A stretch of 64,000 bases of DNA from Portulaca oleracea. Taxonomy: Eukaryota > Streptophyta > Magnoliopsida > Caryophyllales > Portulacaceae. Position numbers and translations under genes: made by a program. Below are positions 45,841 through 54,917 of this stretch, piece after piece. The stretch lies in the NCBI GenBank assembly GCA_029582165.1, contig CM055874.1:26930883-26994882 (forward strand). The letters run 5' to 3'. Under the pieces are notes generated by a model. That model saw only the letters and a program-made list of their open reading frames with translations. It was not told the DNA's origin and did not search any database. Each line of letters opens with the position of its first letter. The first letter of the stretch is position 1.

Positions 45841-46080
45841 GGGTATTTTAGCATAACTTATATCTGGGCGGGACAACAACATGGGAGAGGGCAACAACGC
45901 GACAGCGACAGGCACCAGTGCTGCAGTGGTTCGTGTGTCCGGGTCGGCATTGAGGAAACAGATACACTTGAAAGTCTTGATCTAAGAATACATCGAGACA
46001 AAATGAGGAAACAGATGGTCGGATTAGAAATCCCACTAAACATATCTGATAACTAGAACTAGGAAACACTGGCAAATAGA
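45841..46080. other. unidentified sequence beside the dehydrogenase fragment
   Basis: A moderately GC-rich stretch (45865-45960) continues into AT-rich DNA. It could be intron or captured flank of the dehydrogenase fragment, but nothing in it is diagnostic. Confidence 0.35.
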
Positions 46081-46432
46081 ATTATGGAAGAACAAAAAGG
46101 AAAGAGCAATCATGATGCACACCAACTGTTCCACAAAATGCCCAGGAGAAAAAAAAATGAAAGATAAACAAACTAATCTTGACAGAAGCATCAACCTGGG
46201 AAACGTTCCTGGCCATAGCAGTGAAAAGGGCGATTCCATGCTCTGCAGCGGCCATAGTGTTAGCCGTAAGAGCATTGACAACCAAGCACCCATGCTCTGT
46301 AGCCGCAGCAAGATCTACATTATCAACCCCAACGCCAGCCTTTTCGACAACTTTGAGGCATCCTCTGGAAGATTCAAACACTTCCCTAGTGACCTTAGTC
46401 CCACTGCACGCAATCAAAGTATCAGAAAGTGT
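46081..46432 (-). pseudogene. D-3-phosphoglycerate dehydrogenase fragment
   Basis: The enzyme catalyses the first step of the phosphorylated serine pathway in plastids (3-phosphoglycerate to 3-phosphohydroxypyruvate, NAD-dependent). The minus-strand frame reads GTKVTREVFESSRGCLKVVE, AGVGVDNVDLAAATEHGCLV and AAAEHGIALFTAMARN ... DASVK, the conserved N-terminal substrate/hinge region of plant PGDH. About 80 residues match the family, followed by intron-like T-rich sequence. No NAD-binding GxGxxG segment and no start or plastid transit peptide are found. The upstream edge coincides with the TRIM LTR at 46430. It is a captured or decayed gene piece, not a working gene. Confidence 0.82.
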
Positions 46433-47039
46433 TGGGCAGTGCCCCAATTCCATTCCGACTCAAGTTTTGGAAATAAATAATTATTTCTTTTTTGTGATTG
46501 ATACTACTTGGTCTCCACGTAGTTGATTTCGACTAGAAGACTATTCTAGATCTACTTGAGTTTGCTATAAATACTAGGGTATTTAACTTAGTTTGGTGTG
46601 GCCAAATTATGTGTCTCTCAGGCACCCTTATGAGATCTCTTTTTCAATTCCACATTGAGAGTTTTTATCATGAGATTGTAATCTCTTTTATATCTTGTTA
46701 CCCTTCCTTTGAGACGTGTTTACTCCCATTATGCTATAACCGTTTGAGATCTTTCCTTCTTGATCTCATTGTATTATACAACCGTTTGGGATACCCTTTG
46801 TAATCTCTCCATTATAGTAGATTTTATCTTGCCTCCCGTTGTTTTTTTCTCGCTTTGGATTTCCACGTAAAAATGTTGTCTTCATCACCCCTATATTGTT
46901 CTTGTTTATTTTTCTCAATACCTACTTGACTATATCCCTAAATTAGTTATCTTGTTCGCTTTCGTTGCAATATTAGATCCGTTCAATTTGGAACTAATTC
47001 CTACCAAGTAATTTATGATATGAATTCCTAATCCTAACA
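46430..47039 (+). repeat. first LTR of the TRIM-like element
   Basis: It contains TATAAATA at 46566-46573 and ends CTAACA before the primer site at 47042. It differs from the second LTR by scattered substitutions, so it is not recent. Confidence 0.85.
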
Positions 47040-47270
47040 AGTGGTATCAGAGTCGGGTTCAACCAAATTTATCAGATTCGGAAACGACCAGGTTCAATTA
47101 GATTTGGATTCAGATTCCTGCAAAGTTGGTTTGAATCAGGAGCCTATTTTGGGATGTCTTCTACAAGATCAATCTTTCATGACCATTCCCACACCTGACG
47201 GTCTGATTGCCCCTTCAAAAATTTTTTTAGTGATGTCGTATCTTCATGGAATTTGGTCCAAGGTGGAGTT

Positions 47271-47885
47271 TGTTAAGCAGTATCCCAATTCTATTCAGAC
47301 TCAAGTTTTGGAAATAAATAATTATTTCTTTTTTGTGATTGATACTGCTTAGTCTCCAAGTAGTGTTGATTTCGACTAGAAGATTATTCTAGATCTACTT
47401 GGGTTTGCTATAAATATTAGGGTATTCAACCTAGTTTGGTGTGGTCAAATTATGTGCCTCTCAGGCACCCTTATGAGATCTCTTTTTCTATTCCACTTTC
47501 AGAGTTTTTTTATCGTGAGATTGTAATCTCTTTTATATCTCATTACCCTTCCTTTGAGATATGTTTACTCCCATTGTGCTATAACTGTTTGAGATCTTTC
47601 CTTTTTGATCCTGTTGTGTTATACAACCGTTTGGGATACCCTTTGGAATCTCTCCATTATAGTAGATTTTAATTTTCCTCCCATGATTTTTTTTCTCGCT
47701 TTGGGTTTCCATGTAAAAATGTTGTCTTCATCACCCTTATATCGTTCTTGTTTATTTTTCTCAATACCTACATGACTACATCCTTAAATTAATTGTCTTG
47801 TTCGCTTCCGTTGCAATATTAGATCTGTTCAATCTGGATCTAATTCCTACCAAGTAATTTCTTATATGAATTTCTAATCCTAACA
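47271..47885 (+). repeat. second LTR of the TRIM-like element
   Basis: It begins TGTTAAGCAGTATCCC right after a purine-rich stretch. TATAAATA is at 47409-47416. The sequence after its end, TGGTATCAGAGCC, is a second primer site with a different downstream sequence from the first. Confidence 0.85.
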
Positions 47886-48201
47886 AGTGGTATCAGAGCC
47901 TAAGACAAAGTGAGATCTAGCTGTAGAGGTCTTCTGGGCTCAAGTTGTACGAGCAATTAACTTTGGCGAACTTTTTCAAGAGTTTTATCCCCGCATCGCC
48001 TTGTTTCTTCACGACCAAGATCATGGGCTTACCCTCTAGAGATGCGGAAATGGTGAATCATTGGTGGGCATGAAGACCAGCAGCTGGCAGGGCGATTGGT
48101 CTGGGAGTCAGCTGAGAGGACTAGCGACAATGGTGGTTCGCCAGTTGGAAGCTAGTGTGCACAGGAGAGAGGGGCGGGGAAGAAGTTGGTTTAGGGTTGG
48201 A

Positions 48202-48215
48202 GGGGGGGGGGGGGG
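48202..48215 (+). repeat. G homopolymer of about 14 bases
   Basis: An uninterrupted G-run is followed 35 bases later by (TA)n and a T-run. Assembly length errors are likely in such tracts. Confidence 0.85.
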
Positions 48216-48259
48216 AGTTCGCGTGCCTCAAATGAAGAAGCAACCACAATATATATATA

Positions 48260-48402
48260 TATTTTTTTAAAAATGGACCGAGCGATGGACCAATTCCGTC
48301 GCAACTCGCAAGGTCCATTTTTTTTTACCAACTCAACCTAAATTTAACATGGACCGAGCGACTAACAATTTTCTGTCGCAATATGATTAGTTTTTAGTAG
48401 TG
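48260..48402. mobile_element. CACTA (En/Spm) transposon terminus
   Basis: The inverse of TTTTTAGTAGTG at the right edge reads CACTACTAAAAA, the hallmark end. Subterminal repeats of ATGGACCGAGCGA and CCGTCGCAA/CTGTCGCAA occur at 48273-48305 and 48350-48380. The other end and a transposase are not found in the window. Confidence 0.75.
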
Positions 48403-48867
48403 TGAATGCTCAACGTATTTTCATATGAAATCATCCATATCATACTAAAGAATAAAAGTGTAAAGCAACTGTGTTGTGTGGTACAAATTTTTGTTTTGCT
48501 ACCTGCTTGTGTGCTTGGTATTTGGGCTTTGAAAATAGGCCCAGTTTTCTAAACTTTCCAATGTAAGCATGATTCCTCAGCCTTCCACGTCAAGCAAGAT
48601 TGATATTATCCATCTTGCAACAAGATGTTTGTCATCTTCGTTTATAAAAATGGTGGGGACCCAGAAATTTGAGGTGGCAGTTCATTTTATCCCTTTTAAT
48701 TTTTTAGGGTTTAGGGTTTCATTAATTGCCCGAGCCACCCATAAACATGGATATTTGTTAAGTATAACCATGGATAGCTTGTGAGCGTAACCATGGATAT
48801 ATGTTATCTTGTTAATTAAGTGTAGTCACCACCACCCCATGTTCGGTTGTAATTTTTGTGGTTTTTA
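48403..48867. other. unidentified AT-rich DNA
   Basis: There is no supported gene. The phrase AACCATGGATA occurs twice near 48765-48800. The open frame at 48569-48784 has no family resemblance. Confidence 0.5.
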
Positions 48868-49378
48868 GGTAAGAGTTGTTGGTCCACGAGGATAGGTGTT
48901 AGGCTTGATTAAGGTAATCGGTTTGTGTTTGGGTTTTTCTCAATTACGGAAAGCAATAAATTATGTAAAGAAAGCAATAAACTAACCTAGACATGAATTC
49001 AAGAAAGCAATAAAAGCATCAAATCAAATAAAGCAATTAAAGCAATGAATGAAAGCTAGAATGAACAATGAAATTAGGAGCAAGAAATTATACCTTCGAT
49101 GACCAAAATCTTCAATAAATCTTCAATCTAACTCGAATTTTCCCCCGAACAAACAAGAAAATTGTGAATTGGATTCAAATCCTCACTTTGAAGTAGGATT
49201 TGTGACTCTTAATCCTCCTCCTCACTAAAAGTTGGATTGTTTTGTGGTTAAACTAATATGACCCTAAAACAAAGATCAATGAAACCCTAACCCTATCAAC
49301 TAAAACAAAGACCAAACCCTAACAAAACCCTAAACATTAAACTGACCTATAACTAATCAAGACCAAATAGATCCTAAC

Positions 49379-50466
49379 TGATGTATATTTGCCTAGCTAT
49401 ATACATCAAGGTCTAGCTACAAGGACCTTAATCCAGTTTGAAGCTACAAATGTCGTCTTGGGTTTATAAAGGTAGAAGGCGTAAAGGACCTTGAAGGTAC
49501 TCTAAGCTTAGTCCTCACACTTCTAAGCTTATATGGAGTTACTCTCACATTTGGAGGACATCAATGAGCTTAAATCATTCTCAAGTCCTTATTGAAAAGT
49601 CATCTCTCGCGGCAGCAAAGGACTCCATCAAGTACAGTTCGATATTTTGCTCTATAACTCTAGATCCATACATCTATTGAGGAAATCATCAAAAGACAAA
49701 TTGGAGCTCTTTCAATAAGCTTTCCAATGGTTTTTGAATCAATGAAAACGGACAAGTATTGAAGGAGTTATAGCAATTTCTTTCTAGAGTTGTATTTTAG
49801 AGTTTATGATGTCATAAATAGGTTATATGATGTAATAGTTGATTCTTGGTTTCTTGAACCCTAGGTACACGTCCAAGGGGTCCCTAAAGTAGTATAAATA
49901 GACCCCCTAGGGTGCCATTGTATTCATTCAATTCAAGTCATTCAATAAATCAAAAACAAACACAAGGTGTTGTTTTCTCTCTAGTTTTGTGCTAGAACTT
50001 TCGTTTCTCTTGAGGGAGAACGAGTATCCCCTTCTTCTATTCTAAGATTGGCTATCTTAGATGGTGAAAGGAAGGAATTGAAGAGTCTTGAAGGTGGTGT
50101 GTCTTTATCCTTCAAGAGCTTCAAATCGCCATTATCATTCAACCATTCAAACGACATTCATCAAGAACTCATCAAGAATTCATCAAGAACTCATCAAGCA
50201 TTCAATCATCTTCATTCGTTCTTCAAGTTCAAAGAGTGTCGTTCATCATCATTCTTCATTCGTCATTCCATCATTCGTCATTCATCCATCGTTCATCAAA
50301 CTTCAATTGATCTTGGTAACGAATCACTCCATCTTTTCGTTTATCTTCATCCATTATCATTCATTTTTGGATCCTTGAGAACTTTGAGAAGCAAGATTCT
50401 TATCTTGGTTTTTAAAGATCCTTAAATCGTGTGTAATGTGATCATCTTTGATCCCATTATGCATCA
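49379..50466 (+). repeat. 5' LTR of the young gypsy element
   Basis: It begins TGATGTATATTTGCC and ends TTATGCATCA. TATAAATA is at 49893-49900. Near 50158-50200 the motif ATCAAGAACTC is repeated in tandem. The open frame 50048-50425 is low-complexity and I do not regard it as a gene. Confidence 0.95.
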
Positions 50467-50487
50467 AAATTGGTATCAGAGCTTAGG
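50467..50487 (+). other. primer binding site (tRNA-iMet)
   Basis: TTGGTATCAGAGCTTAGG lies directly after the LTR end and three A residues, a standard plant gypsy site. Confidence 0.9.
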
Positions 50488-50743
50488 AGATTGATTCTCT
50501 TAGTTCTTGATCCATCTTTTCACCATCTTTCCATCACAAACCCATCCCCACCATTCCCCCATCATCACGCCACCCATGAGTTCTTCCAAGAACTCATAAA
50601 GAACTCATAAAGAACCATAAACTCCACAAAGAACCCATAGCCCAAACACAACCCGCCCCAAATACAAACCCCTCTCGTCCTTTACCCATCCAAAACCCCT
50701 AAACCATGAATCTTGCAATCTTTTTGCACCAAGATTGATCAAG

Positions 50744-51577
50744 ATGGAGGATTCTAGCAAGAATTCCCAACGTGAGCTACAATGCTTGAAGCAACTTGAT
50801 GATCTCACCAAACAAATGGAAGAACTTGGGATTCTTCCAAAGGGATCAAGAAGCACAAAATCACGTGTGGTTCACTCTTCTAAGGTTGAATATGAAGCAC
50901 CTTATGAATGGAGTAAACGTTCCAGCAAGAAGAATGGAAATAAAGTTCAAGAAGAGTTCTTGCCCTACAAATACAAAGGAGATAACTTCAACAAGCTTGA
51001 AATAATGAGGCAAGGGAGCAAAGACGTGATTGAATATACCATAGAATTCAGACGACAACTACGGAAGTATGGCCTTAAGGAGAATGATCAAGACGTTTTG
51101 GTATGTTATACTCTTGGTCTTAATGATTACATTTGGTGTGTTGTTGTACATCAATCTTATGCAAACTTGGAGGAGTTAAGTTCTTTAGCCCTTGATGTTG
51201 AAATTGAAGTAAAGAGTAAAGAACTTTGGGATAGAACTCATTTTGATCATGTTGAAAGTGTATGTCAAACGCCATCCCATGAGCAACCTGAATTTGAAAG
51301 TGAATCATTTGATGTATTCGATGTGTATGAGGATGTTCATGAAGTATGTGATAACCTTGGCACGAATGAGGAAGTTAATGTAGTAAGTAACGTGCCTAAA
51401 GATGAGTTTAAAGTGTATGACAATCCATTGTATGAGGAGAATAATGAAGAGTTTCAAGTATATGACAACCCATTATATGAGGAGGAAGGCGTGAAGAAGT
51501 TGAATTTGCCGAATGTGATGTTTTTGTTGAAAATGAGCAAGTTCAAGAAGTATGTAGTAGCATGGCTAAAGAAGTAA
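50744..51577 (+). CDS. gag-like ORF1 of the young gypsy element
   Basis: The first ATG of the frame (50744, MEDSSKN) is used. Residues about 1-45 look like a helical N-terminus (LKQLDDLTKQMEELG). FLPYKYKGDNFNKLEIMRQG and IEYTIEFRRQLRKYGLKEND, then VLVCYTLGLNDYIW, match the C-terminal half of the chromovirus capsid domain; the N-terminal half (the WW-type block) is deleted. An acidic region with a repeated VYDNPLYEE motif follows (about 51417-51490). There is no zinc knuckle. The frame stops 16 bases inside ORF2. It may still assemble or compete with gag of a helper element, but that is inference. Confidence 0.7.
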   Translation: MEDSSKNSQRELQCLKQLDDLTKQMEELGILPKGSRSTKSRVVHSSKVEYEAPYEWSKRSSKKNGNKVQEEFLPYKYKGDNFNKLEIMRQGSKDVIEYTIEFRRQLRKYGLKENDQDVLVCYTLGLNDYIWCVVVHQSYANLEELSSLALDVEIEVKSKELWDRTHFDHVESVCQTPSHEQPEFESESFDVFDVYEDVHEVCDNLGTNEEVNVVSNVPKDEFKVYDNPLYEENNEEFQVYDNPLYEEEGVKKLNLPNVMFLLKMSKFKKYVVAWLKK

Positions 51578-52374
51578 ATGAGGTACACATAGAGGAGGAT
51601 CTTGAAGTAGAGGAAGTAGAAGAATTGAATGGAGAAGAGCTACGTGATGAAATGTGTTCATTGATCCAAGAAGGAGAAAGTTGTGCCATCATTGACGTTG
51701 ACATTGATCTTGACCAAGATATTAGCCTCGCTACAACAAATGTCCAAGAATTGCAAATGAAGAGTTATTCACACCATGGCAATGATCTTCATATGGATCC
51801 AAGAAGTTTAGTAAGTCTTGCTTTTTACAAGATTTGCAAAGATTCATTATATTGCAATATTACTTCTATGGATTCTTGTTATACTTTGTTGGAAGAATCA
51901 AAGTTGTATGATAGGAGTATCATGCTCCAAGAGGCGTCCTTATTACCACCTTGTGTCTCACGGCTCAAGGAGGATCAAAGTACTCTTATGGCACTTATGG
52001 AGAATAAGTATCATGAATTTGAAGAACCAAGGAGTCTCATTTTTATACCAATGGAGGTTGGCAACCGTGGGCCTATAAAGGATCAAGATCCTTTACCATC
52101 ACTTGTTCTCATTTGTGAATATTTGGATGAAAGACAAGCACCATCAACAAGTGACCTCTCTCACTTATCTCTTTTGGTACGTTTCTCTTCCATGAGTATT
52201 ATCATGCATCAAAGGCTGCCACCAAAGCCTATGATTCATCACCGAATGGTCTATGCAAAGGGTCAAGCGCAACTCATGGATAACTACATCAATGTCCTTG
52301 ATTCTCATAGTATACAACATATTTCGAAAGAGTATGTACCATTGCAATGTAAAGAGAATGTATGTATACTTTGA
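51562..52374 (+). CDS. ORF2 of the young gypsy element, unknown product
   Basis: A 270-residue open frame starts with ATG 16 bases before the ORF1 stop, in another frame. The first 50 residues are strongly acidic (EEDLEVEEVEELNGEEL). The rest has no motif that I can identify; by position it lies where protease and the RT N-terminus belong. It ends 122 bases inside ORF3. The open length in a non-autonomous element suggests either recent descent from a coding ancestor or some retained use. Confidence 0.5.
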   Translation: MAKEVNEVHIEEDLEVEEVEELNGEELRDEMCSLIQEGESCAIIDVDIDLDQDISLATTNVQELQMKSYSHHGNDLHMDPRSLVSLAFYKICKDSLYCNITSMDSCYTLLEESKLYDRSIMLQEASLLPPCVSRLKEDQSTLMALMENKYHEFEEPRSLIFIPMEVGNRGPIKDQDPLPSLVLICEYLDERQAPSTSDLSHLSLLVRFSSMSIIMHQRLPPKPMIHHRMVYAKGQAQLMDNYINVLDSHSIQHISKEYVPLQCKENVCIL

Positions 52375-53779
52375 TAACATTTTTGTATGTAGTAGAAGTA
52401 GAAAGGAGTATGTAAATCCTTTGGAGTTAGCGTTAGCGAAGCATAAGAAGCCACATGGAGAATTGGAGAAGTACTTGGAGAAATGTCCTTACCTCTCGTC
52501 CAAGAATATGCTATCTCACCATATCTCATCAACTGGAGTAAGTCAAGTGGACAAAAGGAAGAAAGGAATTATTCAAGAAGGGTCCATACTTGCATCTATA
52601 TTTGAGGTACTATGTCTCTTAAAGGATGCTAAAGATCGTCATATTCTTTTATTCCCTATTCTTGCATCATATTTGTTCATTACAAATGGAGTTGAGAAAG
52701 GTGAAGTCCTATCTCAAGGAAGTTGTCCCATGGATTATTTTGGTGAAATACCAAGTGGAGAAAAGAAGAATCTACATGCTTATGGCTTAGCATTCATACT
52801 TGTTGCTATCATGAGGATATTTGAGCAAAAGGAATATTATCTTGGAGGAATCATGCTTAAGCTTCGTGAATCTTACAAAGTATTGGAGTATGTTTCATAT
52901 GAAGAGGAGATCACGCCATCATCATGTTTTGAGATGAAGTACTTGATTCGTTCATCAAAATCAAGTCACTTGGAGGAAGCAAGTCCTTTGACTAAAGGAA
53001 GTTTTCTAACGAGGAGATACATGTTTGATTCAAGAGTACTTAGTCTTGAATATATCAAGGAGTTGTATGAAGATGATGATGATTTTAAAGAAGTATACAA
53101 GGTATGTGAGAAGCATCCTCAACAATCCTTTTGTATTGATCATGGATTTCTTTTCAAAGGGAATCAAGTGTGCATTCCAAGGAGTGGAATTCGTGAAATC
53201 TTGATCATGGAAGTACATGGAAGTTCTTTTGATCATTTGGGTCTACTCAATACGTATCTCAAGATGAAGGTGTATTATTTCTGGCCTAGCATGATCGTTG
53301 ATATCGAGTATAAGCTGCAATATTGTGACATTTGCAATCCTTCTATACCATATGGAGATGAAAGCTTGAATTTTATGGTTGAAGTGCCATGGATTCAAGG
53401 AAGTCAAGATGATATTAAGATCGTTGAAGGTCATCCTTCAAAGATGGAACACCATATTACTATTGTCTTCATCATGAGTTACAAGCTTGTGAATCTATAC
53501 TTTGAAGTTGAGAAGTTATATGAGATTTCTACAATCTCCATGAATAAACGAGATTTGAAGCACCATAATATCATTGGCTTATTCATGAGAAGACTTGGAA
53601 GAAAGTGGAATTTCAAGTCAAGCATCAAAGGAATCTATGATGATTTCAAGGCATTCAAGAAGAGAAGTTGTAAACTCATAAGAAGGAACAAGAGAAGTGA
53701 TGTCAATAACACATATGGGAAGACATCTTATAAAGAAGGAAGGAAAACAAGGAAGAAGAAGTGTTATGTACTGGTTTAG
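52253..53779 (+). CDS. ORF3: degenerate RT, RNase H and integrase zinc domain
   Basis: The 508-residue frame keeps shadows of pol in the right order. YVYFDNIFVCSRSRKEYVN (about 52361-52420) is the RT active-site region, with the second Asp replaced by Asn. MDYFGEIPSGEKKNLHAYGL (about 52731-52790) aligns with the RNase H YFSEKLSG...Y block but lacks its acidic residues. GFLFKGNQVCIPRSGIRE (about 53145-53200), then HLGLLNTYLKMKVYYFWPS and CDIC, is the integrase zinc-binding domain. No DDE core is seen; a basic tail follows. An uninterrupted frame without catalytic residues is unusual. Immediately downstream the standard EFLSKFEDKLF-type end of pol is legible past the stop at 53779. Confidence 0.6.
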   Translation: MQRVKRNSWITTSMSLILIVYNIFRKSMYHCNVKRMYVYFDNIFVCSRSRKEYVNPLELALAKHKKPHGELEKYLEKCPYLSSKNMLSHHISSTGVSQVDKRKKGIIQEGSILASIFEVLCLLKDAKDRHILLFPILASYLFITNGVEKGEVLSQGSCPMDYFGEIPSGEKKNLHAYGLAFILVAIMRIFEQKEYYLGGIMLKLRESYKVLEYVSYEEEITPSSCFEMKYLIRSSKSSHLEEASPLTKGSFLTRRYMFDSRVLSLEYIKELYEDDDDFKEVYKVCEKHPQQSFCIDHGFLFKGNQVCIPRSGIREILIMEVHGSSFDHLGLLNTYLKMKVYYFWPSMIVDIEYKLQYCDICNPSIPYGDESLNFMVEVPWIQGSQDDIKIVEGHPSKMEHHITIVFIMSYKLVNLYFEVEKLYEISTISMNKRDLKHHNIIGLFMRRLGRKWNFKSSIKGIYDDFKAFKKRSCKLIRRNKRSDVNNTYGKTSYKEGRKTRKKKCYVLV

Positions 53780-53819
53780 AAGAATTTTTGTCTAAGTTTG
53801 AGGACAAACTTTTTCAACC

Positions 53820-53828
53820 GGGGGAGAA
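53820..53828 (+). other. polypurine tract of the young gypsy element
   Basis: GGGGGAGAA directly precedes the 3' LTR start at 53829. Confidence 0.92.
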
Positions 53829-54917
53829 TGATGTATATTTGCCTAGCTATATACATCAAGGTCTAGCTACAAGGACCTTAATCCAGTTTGAAGCTACAAA
53901 TGTCGTCTTGGGTTTATAAAGGTAGAAGGCGTAAAGGACCTTGAAGGTACTCTAAGCTTAGTCCTCACACTTCTAAGCTTATATGGAGTTACTCTCACAT
54001 TTGGAGGACATCAATGAGCTTAAATCATTCTCAAGTCCTTATTGAAAAGTCATCTCTCGCGGCAGCAAAGGACTCCATCAAGTACAGTTCGATATTTTGC
54101 TCTATAACTCTAGATCCATACATCTATTGAGGAAATCATCAAAAGACAGATTGGAGCTCTTTCAATAAGCTTTCCAATGGTTTTTGAATCAATGAAAACG
54201 GACAAGTATTGAAGGAGTTATAGCAATTTCTTTCTAGAGTTGTATTTTAGAGTTTATGATGTCATAAATAGGATATATGATGTAATAGTTGATTCTTGGT
54301 TTCTTGAACCCTAGGTACACGTCCAAGGGGTCCCTAAAGTAGTATAAATAGACCCCCTAGGGTGCCATTGTATTCATTCAATTCAAGTCATTCAATAAAT
54401 CAAAAACAAACACAAGGTGTTGTTCTCTCTAGTTTTGTGCTAGAACTTTCGTTTCTCTTGAGGGAGAACGAGTATCCCCTTCTTCTATTCTAAGATTGGC
54501 TATCTTAGATGGTGAAAGGAAGGAATTGAAGAGTCTTGAAGGTGGTGTGTCTTTATCCTTCAAGAGCTTCAAATCGCCATTATCATTCAACCATTCAAAC
54601 GACATTCATCAAGAACTCATCAAGAATTCATCAAGAACTCATCAAGCATTCAATCATCTTCATTCGTTCTTCAAACGTTCAAAGAGTTTCGTTCATCATC
54701 ATTCTTCATTCGTCATTCCATCATTCGTCATTCATCCATCGTTCATCAAACTTCAATTGATCTTGGTAAACGAATCACTCCATCTTTTCGTTTATCTTCA
54801 TCCATTATCATTCATTTTTGGATCCTTGAGAACTTTGAGAAGCAAGATTCTTATCTTGGTTTTTAAAGATCCTTAAATCGTGTGTAATGTGATCATCTTT
54901 GATCCCATTATGCATCA
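53829..54917 (+). repeat. 3' LTR of the young gypsy element
   Basis: A 1089-bp near-identical copy of the 5' LTR, with TATAAATA at 54343-54350. Differences are mostly single-base changes and short indels near 54424 and 54674. Confidence 0.95.

Larger units (their letters stand above)
46430..47885 (+). mobile_element. TRIM-like miniature LTR retrotransposon
   Basis: Two LTRs of about 610 bp (46430-47039 and 47271-47885) bracket only about 230 bp. A tRNA-iMet primer site TGGTATCAGAG follows the first LTR and an AAGGTGGAG purine tract precedes the second. Both LTRs begin TGTT and end CTAACA. The second LTR is also followed by a primer site (47887-47899), so a second unit seems to start there, as in TRIM tandem arrays. 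No gag or pol. No TSD is evident (GAAAG on the left, AGTGG on the right). Confidence 0.82.
49379..54917 (+). mobile_element. young non-autonomous Ty3/gypsy element with three ORFs
   Basis: The element is 5.54 kb with LTRs 49379-50466 and 53829-54917, TG...CA ends and a perfect 5-bp duplication CTAAC (49374-49378 and 54918-54922). By eye the LTRs differ by only a handful of substitutions and short indels per kilobase, so insertion was recent. A tRNA-iMet primer site follows LTR 1 and GGGGGAGAA precedes LTR 2. Between them are three overlapping open frames derived from gag-pol, in which RT and RNase H are compressed and have lost catalytic residues, and the integrase core is missing. It must have been mobilised in trans. 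Confidence 0.93.

Noticed and set aside
46081..46432. Functional phosphoglycerate dehydrogenase gene
   Set aside because: Only about 80 residues, no start or NAD-binding region, and it is cut by an LTR.
47041..47352. 103-codon frame between the TRIM LTRs
   Set aside because: It starts at the primer site and runs into the LTR; TRIM interiors are non-coding.
50048..50425. 125-codon frame inside the LTR, also open in the other LTR
   Set aside because: Low-complexity (Ser/His/Phe) and open in both LTRs simply because they are nearly identical; it lies between the TATA box and the primer site.
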